Made by a program: the position numbers and the translations under genes. A stretch of DNA of 36,044 nucleotides from an uncultured bacterium (lineage in GTDB: Bacteria; Bacteroidota; Bacteroidia; Chitinophagales; Chitinophagaceae), in the NCBI GenBank assembly GCA_903826405.1, contig CAIKEH010000050.1:1-36044 (forward strand). The letters are read 5' to 3'. Below are positions 33,716-36,044 of the stretch, piece by piece. The notes under the pieces were generated by a model. The model had not been told where the DNA came from. It was given only the letters and a program-made list of their open reading frames with translations, and did no database searches. Numbering within the stretch: position 1 is the stretch's first letter; each line of letters opens with the position of its first letter.

Positions 33716-34966
33716 TCAACCCGGTAGTGGATCCGGATCGGGATCATCCAGTAGGGTCATGTCAATATGGTCTTGCCCGGCTATTCCTTCTATGGAGCCT
33801 TTGATGAAATTGGCGTTGAGCAGGACTTTCTCCAGTTGTTTCTCCCGGGCCTTCCAGAGTTTTTCCATGATGTCGCGCTCCTTGTCGATGGAGAATTTCA
33901 TGCTCATGAATCCTTCCTTGATGGCTTTCCATTGTTCGGAGAATTCATGGCTGGTGAGGTAGCCGTAGAGCATCTGCATTTTATCGCCCTTGTTCTCCTG
34001 GGTACGCATGAGCTGATGCACTTTGAGCAGGCCGCTTCGAAGTGCCAATACCAGTGGAACCACTTCCGCGAAACTGCAGATCCAGATGCCATCCTTCTCT
34101 CCGAATTGCAACATATCCTTGGGCATGACGGCAGTTACCAGCACGGCGATATCCGCTCCCTGCGTACGCATATCGGCTTTTAGTTTGTCGATCCAATCCT
34201 TTTCGAAATTCTTCGTTCGTTTGCTTTCGAAGATCATGCTGCCGCAATCCTGGGCGGATGCGTTTCGGACGAACTGAATGCAATCCGCACCCTTGACGCC
34301 TTTACCCACTTCTTCGATGCGGTCGAATGGAAATTTCTGTTTGAGCAATTCCTCAAGAGCGAGTTCCTGAACTTCCCCTTGCAATTGTGTAGAACCCTGT
34401 TCCACACGCCGTTTCATCTCCTCGACCAGTTTCTTCTGATCCTCCAGTTGTTTTTCCAGTTCGCGTGCCCTCAGGTTGGCATCATGTTCCCTTTGTGCGG
34501 ATCTGGTTTCTTCCGACTTGCGTATTTCCTCACGTATCTTTTCCCTTTCTTCCAGTAATTTCTTTTGCGCTTCTATTTCCATCACCTCCCTTTGTTCCTT
34601 CAGCGATTGCTGCTCTTTCATCAGTTGCAGTTCTCTTTCTCGTGCCAAGCGTAATTTTTCATCCTGATCCTTTTTCCCTTCCTCCAGAATGGTGATCTGG
34701 TTGGCATATTCCGCGGATACTTTTTGTCTGGCCTGCTCTTCGATCTCTTTTTTCAGAGTGGCCTTATGCATTTCCTGTTGTTGTTGGAATTCGGCGCGCA
34801 TTTTCATCTGGAGTTCAACCCATTCTTTCTCCTTTCGGGCGATCTCCTCGTCCTTCTGTCTCTTGTAGTCCTTCATCTGCTCGCGCAGGTCATTCTTGTA
34901 TTGCTCGGCCACGGCCTCTTCCATCGGGAATACGTGAGAGCATTGGGGGCATTTGATCTGGCTCAT
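33716..34966 (-). CDS. DUF2130 protein with zinc-ribbon-like start and long coiled coil
   Basis: This 416-residue protein opens with MSQIKCPQCSHVFPMEEA. Only one CxxC is present (Cys6, Cys9), so a full zinc ribbon would need a partner. Residues ~20-200 form a long charged coiled coil rich in Glu, Lys, Gln and Arg. The DUF2130 core (about 210-370) has FPFDRIEEVGKGVKGADCIQ, GSMIFESKRTKNFEKDWIDKLKADMR and ADIAVLVTAVMPKDM. The 'FESKRTKxW' and 'VTxxMP' blocks recall the nuclease-like core of RmuC and restriction-endonuclease-fold proteins, so a DNA-related role is a fair inference but unproven. The Asp/Pro-rich end (DDPDPDPLPG) is a flexible tail. Confidence 0.9.
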   Translation of the reverse strand: MSQIKCPQCSHVFPMEEAVAEQYKNDLREQMKDYKRQKDEEIARKEKEWVELQMKMRAEFQQQQEMHKATLKKEIEEQARQKVSAEYANQITILEEGKKDQDEKLRLARERELQLMKEQQSLKEQREVMEIEAQKKLLEEREKIREEIRKSEETRSAQREHDANLRARELEKQLEDQKKLVEEMKRRVEQGSTQLQGEVQELALEELLKQKFPFDRIEEVGKGVKGADCIQFVRNASAQDCGSMIFESKRTKNFEKDWIDKLKADMRTQGADIAVLVTAVMPKDMLQFGEKDGIWICSFAEVVPLVLALRSGLLKVHQLMRTQENKGDKMQMLYGYLTSHEFSEQWKAIKEGFMSMKFSIDKERDIMEKLWKAREKQLEKVLLNANFIKGSIEGIAGQDHIDMTLLDDPDPDPLPG

Positions 34967-35121
34967 CCTTAAGGTTGTTTGGCAATTTACGTTAGCATGC
35001 GGTGATGGGAGAGCGGTTTTGAATGAAAGCAGTTCGCCCGAACACGACGAGGATGACTATTTCCAATCATCTCCATCATCAAATATAACGAAACGGGGGA
35101 TTCGAATGCTAAAAATATTAG

Positions 35122-35129
35122 TAATTTTG
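35122..35129 (+). promoter_or_regulatory. Promoter -7 box (TAATTTTG) at the small gene 35134
   Basis: TAATTTTG is an exact TAnnTTTG match and ends 4 nt before the ATG at 35134. Transcription would then start at or just inside the start codon. No clear -33 element is seen. Confidence 0.45.
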
Positions 35130-35133
35130 TGGA

Positions 35134-35358
35134 ATGCCCTATTACCGGATAACAGTACACCTCAAATCACGTCAGTTTCACAGTGGCATTCGCCAGATAT
35201 CGGTATGGAATCCGGATACTGCTCTTCGCATGGTAGAGAAGACCGCCAAGGATCATTACGGGGAAGGCAGAATAGAAAAGGTGGAAGTGGTCATGTTGCC
35301 AAAAAGTTCGGAGGAAGTCAAGAAGTACTTGAGTGGATTGGGGAAGAAGAAGGGGTAA
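35134..35358 (+). CDS. Small basic protein of unknown function
   Basis: This 74-residue protein (MPYYRITVHLKSRQFHSGIR at the start) does not match a family I can name. It has a beta-strand-like opening, a helix (PDTALRMVEKTAKDHYG), a second strand (IEKVEVVMLP) and a Lys-rich tail (SSEEVKKYLSGLGKKKG). This beta-alpha-beta pattern with sensible composition and a promoter box directly before it argues for a real gene. Another frame overlaps here (34953-35468), but it lacks protein-like features. Confidence is moderate. Confidence 0.6.
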   Translation: MPYYRITVHLKSRQFHSGIRQISVWNPDTALRMVEKTAKDHYGEGRIEKVEVVMLPKSSEEVKKYLSGLGKKKG

Positions 35359-35414
35359 GGGGAAGTATATGCAGCAAACTGCCCTTCACAAATTGCTCAA
35401 TAATGAATTCCAAG

Positions 35415-35501
35415 TGCCCGGGGCGGGGGTCGAACCCGCACTCGCTTTTTCGGCGAACAGGATTTTAAGTCCTGCGTGTCTACCAATTCCACCACCCGGG
35501 C
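35415..35501 (-). tRNA. tRNA-Leu (UAA anticodon)
   Basis: The minus strand folds as an 87-nt class II tRNA. The acceptor GCCCGGG pairs with CCCGGGC, and the anticodon loop reads CTTAAAA with anticodon TAA. There is a long variable arm, and the T-arm GCGGG-TTCGACC-CCCGC is perfect. The discriminator is A, and CCA is not encoded. Confidence 0.97.
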
Positions 35502-35616
35502 TTTCAGGCATCAACATTCAGAGATCTGAAATCAGGGGGAAAATGTATAGTCTTCCTTTTGGGGGACATCAAATTCACTCCTTTCATTCAGGGCTGCTCC
35601 TTACCTCATCGTACAT

Positions 35617-35648
35617 AAAAAAATCCATCTGCCTGGGGCGGATGGATT
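35617..35648 (-). terminator. Intrinsic terminator after tRNA-Gly
   Basis: On the minus strand AATCCATC-C-GCC pairs with GGC-A-GATGGATT around a 3-nt loop. At least five T follow. It begins 6 nt after the 3' end of tRNA-Gly, so tRNA-Leu further on probably has its own promoter. Confidence 0.88.
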
Positions 35649-35654
35649 ACTGAG

Positions 35655-35727
35655 AGCGGAAGACGAGATTCGAACCCGCGACCCTCACCTTGGCAAGGTG
35701 ATGCTCTACCAGCTGAGCTACTTCCGC
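35655..35727 (-). tRNA. tRNA-Gly (GCC anticodon)
   Basis: The minus strand gives a 73-nt tRNA: acceptor GCGGAAG with CTTCCGC, D-arm AGCTCAGCTGGTAGAGC and anticodon loop TTGCCAA with GCC. The T-arm is GCGGG-TTCGAAT-CTCGT, where the last pair is G-T. The discriminator is T, and CCA is not encoded. Confidence 0.97.
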
Positions 35728-35755
35728 ATGAACTGAATATACAGATTCGGGGTTG

Positions 35756-35763
35756 CAAAAATA
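35756..35763 (-). promoter_or_regulatory. Promoter -7 box (TATTTTTG) for tRNA-Gly
   Basis: On the minus strand TATTTTTG matches TAnnTTTG and lies 28 bp before the mature tRNA-Gly 5' end. An exact -33 TTTG is not present at 19 bp. Confidence 0.55.
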
Positions 35764-35798
35764 AACAATACCTCCGAATACCGGAAATTTTTGGGGGC

Positions 35799-36005
35799 TT
35801 ATTTGTATTTCGGCGTGTAGAGGGTATTGCCGGGAACTTCCACTTTAGGCTTTCCTTTGTAGTGCATGGAGTATAAGCCATAACATCCACCGAGTGCGAA
35901 AGCCAGTATCGCAAAGAGTTGGATGTGGAAAAGGAGTCGGGAAGTGCTTACCCAGTTGGATCTGAAATCTGTCTTGGAGGAGCTTACGTGATTCTGCTGC
36001 GCCAT
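35799..36005 (-). CDS. Small single-pass membrane protein of unknown function
   Basis: This 68-residue protein has a polar N-terminus (MAQQNHVSSSKTDFRSNWVS), one hydrophobic helix at about 25-45 (LFHIQLFAILAFALGGCYGLY), and a basic tail ending NTLYTPKYK. No family is recognised with certainty; small proteins of this shape are common in Bacteroidota. A -7 box at 36024-36031 lies upstream, which supports a real gene. The two tRNA genes lie downstream on the same strand. Confidence 0.65.
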   Translation of the reverse strand: MAQQNHVSSSKTDFRSNWVSTSRLLFHIQLFAILAFALGGCYGLYSMHYKGKPKVEVPGNTLYTPKYK

Positions 36006-36023
36006 ATGTTTTCAATTGCCTTG

Positions 36024-36031
36024 CAAAAATA
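36024..36031 (-). promoter_or_regulatory. Promoter -7 box (TATTTTTG) for the small membrane protein
   Basis: On the minus strand TATTTTTG matches TAnnTTTG. The start codon follows 18 nt after the box. The -33 region falls outside the window. Confidence 0.55.
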
Positions 36032-36044
36032 AGGTTTGGCGCGA

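Noticed and set aside
34953-35468. 171-codon open frame overlapping the small gene and the tRNA-Leu
   Set aside because: Its 3' end runs through the tRNA gene on the other strand and its product shows no protein-like pattern. The 74-residue frame inside is better.

Overview
The window looks like an accessory-light chromosomal segment of a Bacteroidota bacterium, most likely from the Chitinophagaceae/Chitinophagales side. The signs are a giant secreted protein with a C-terminal type IX secretion sorting domain, a TamB gene followed by a lipoprotein-type TamA (TamL), a PorT-like barrel, DUF3810 and DUF2130 proteins, and the Bacteroidota promoter -7 box TAnnTTTG in front of several genes and a tRNA. 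Shine-Dalgarno sequences are mostly weak, as is usual in this phylum.

Layout. Bases 1-5166 hold the 3' part of a very large repetitive cell-surface or secreted protein. Bases 5354-10098 hold secreted or envelope proteins of loosely known function: an exported protein of unknown family, an exported alpha/beta hydrolase, a LamG-like lipoprotein and a MetA-type barrel. A GH29 alpha-L-fucosidase, a PorT-like barrel, an NlpC/P60 cell-wall hydrolase, an ABC ATPase without a permease and an S10 serine carboxypeptidase follow (10113-16597). Bases 16723-19257 form a compact sulfur/persulfide group: a single-domain rhodanese, a small two-helix membrane protein, a thioredoxin and a CstB-like MBL/rhodanese/rhodanese protein. 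tamB and tamL (19507-26765) form a tight envelope-assembly operon, followed by a DUF937-TM-OmpA protein.

The right third is mainly housekeeping. On the minus strand run a DUF177 (YceD) gene, rpmF and plsX, then a PolX-type polymerase lacking its usual PHP domain. Then come a DUF3810 membrane protein, dcd, a phosphopantetheinyl transferase, a DUF2130 protein, a small unknown gene, tRNA-Leu(UAA), tRNA-Gly(GCC) and a small membrane protein.

I found no clear insertion sequence, prophage, CRISPR array or classical defence island, and no single locus I would call a new system with confidence. The best second-look candidates are the sulfur cluster with inverted repeats at its promoter regions, the DUF937-OmpA protein that appears to span the inner membrane, the PHP-less PolX, the 16-bp hairpin between rpmF and plsX, the repeated 12-mer around the PorT-like promoter, and the near-identical 267/270-bp repeats of the giant gene. 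All function names come from reading motifs by eye; no database search was run.
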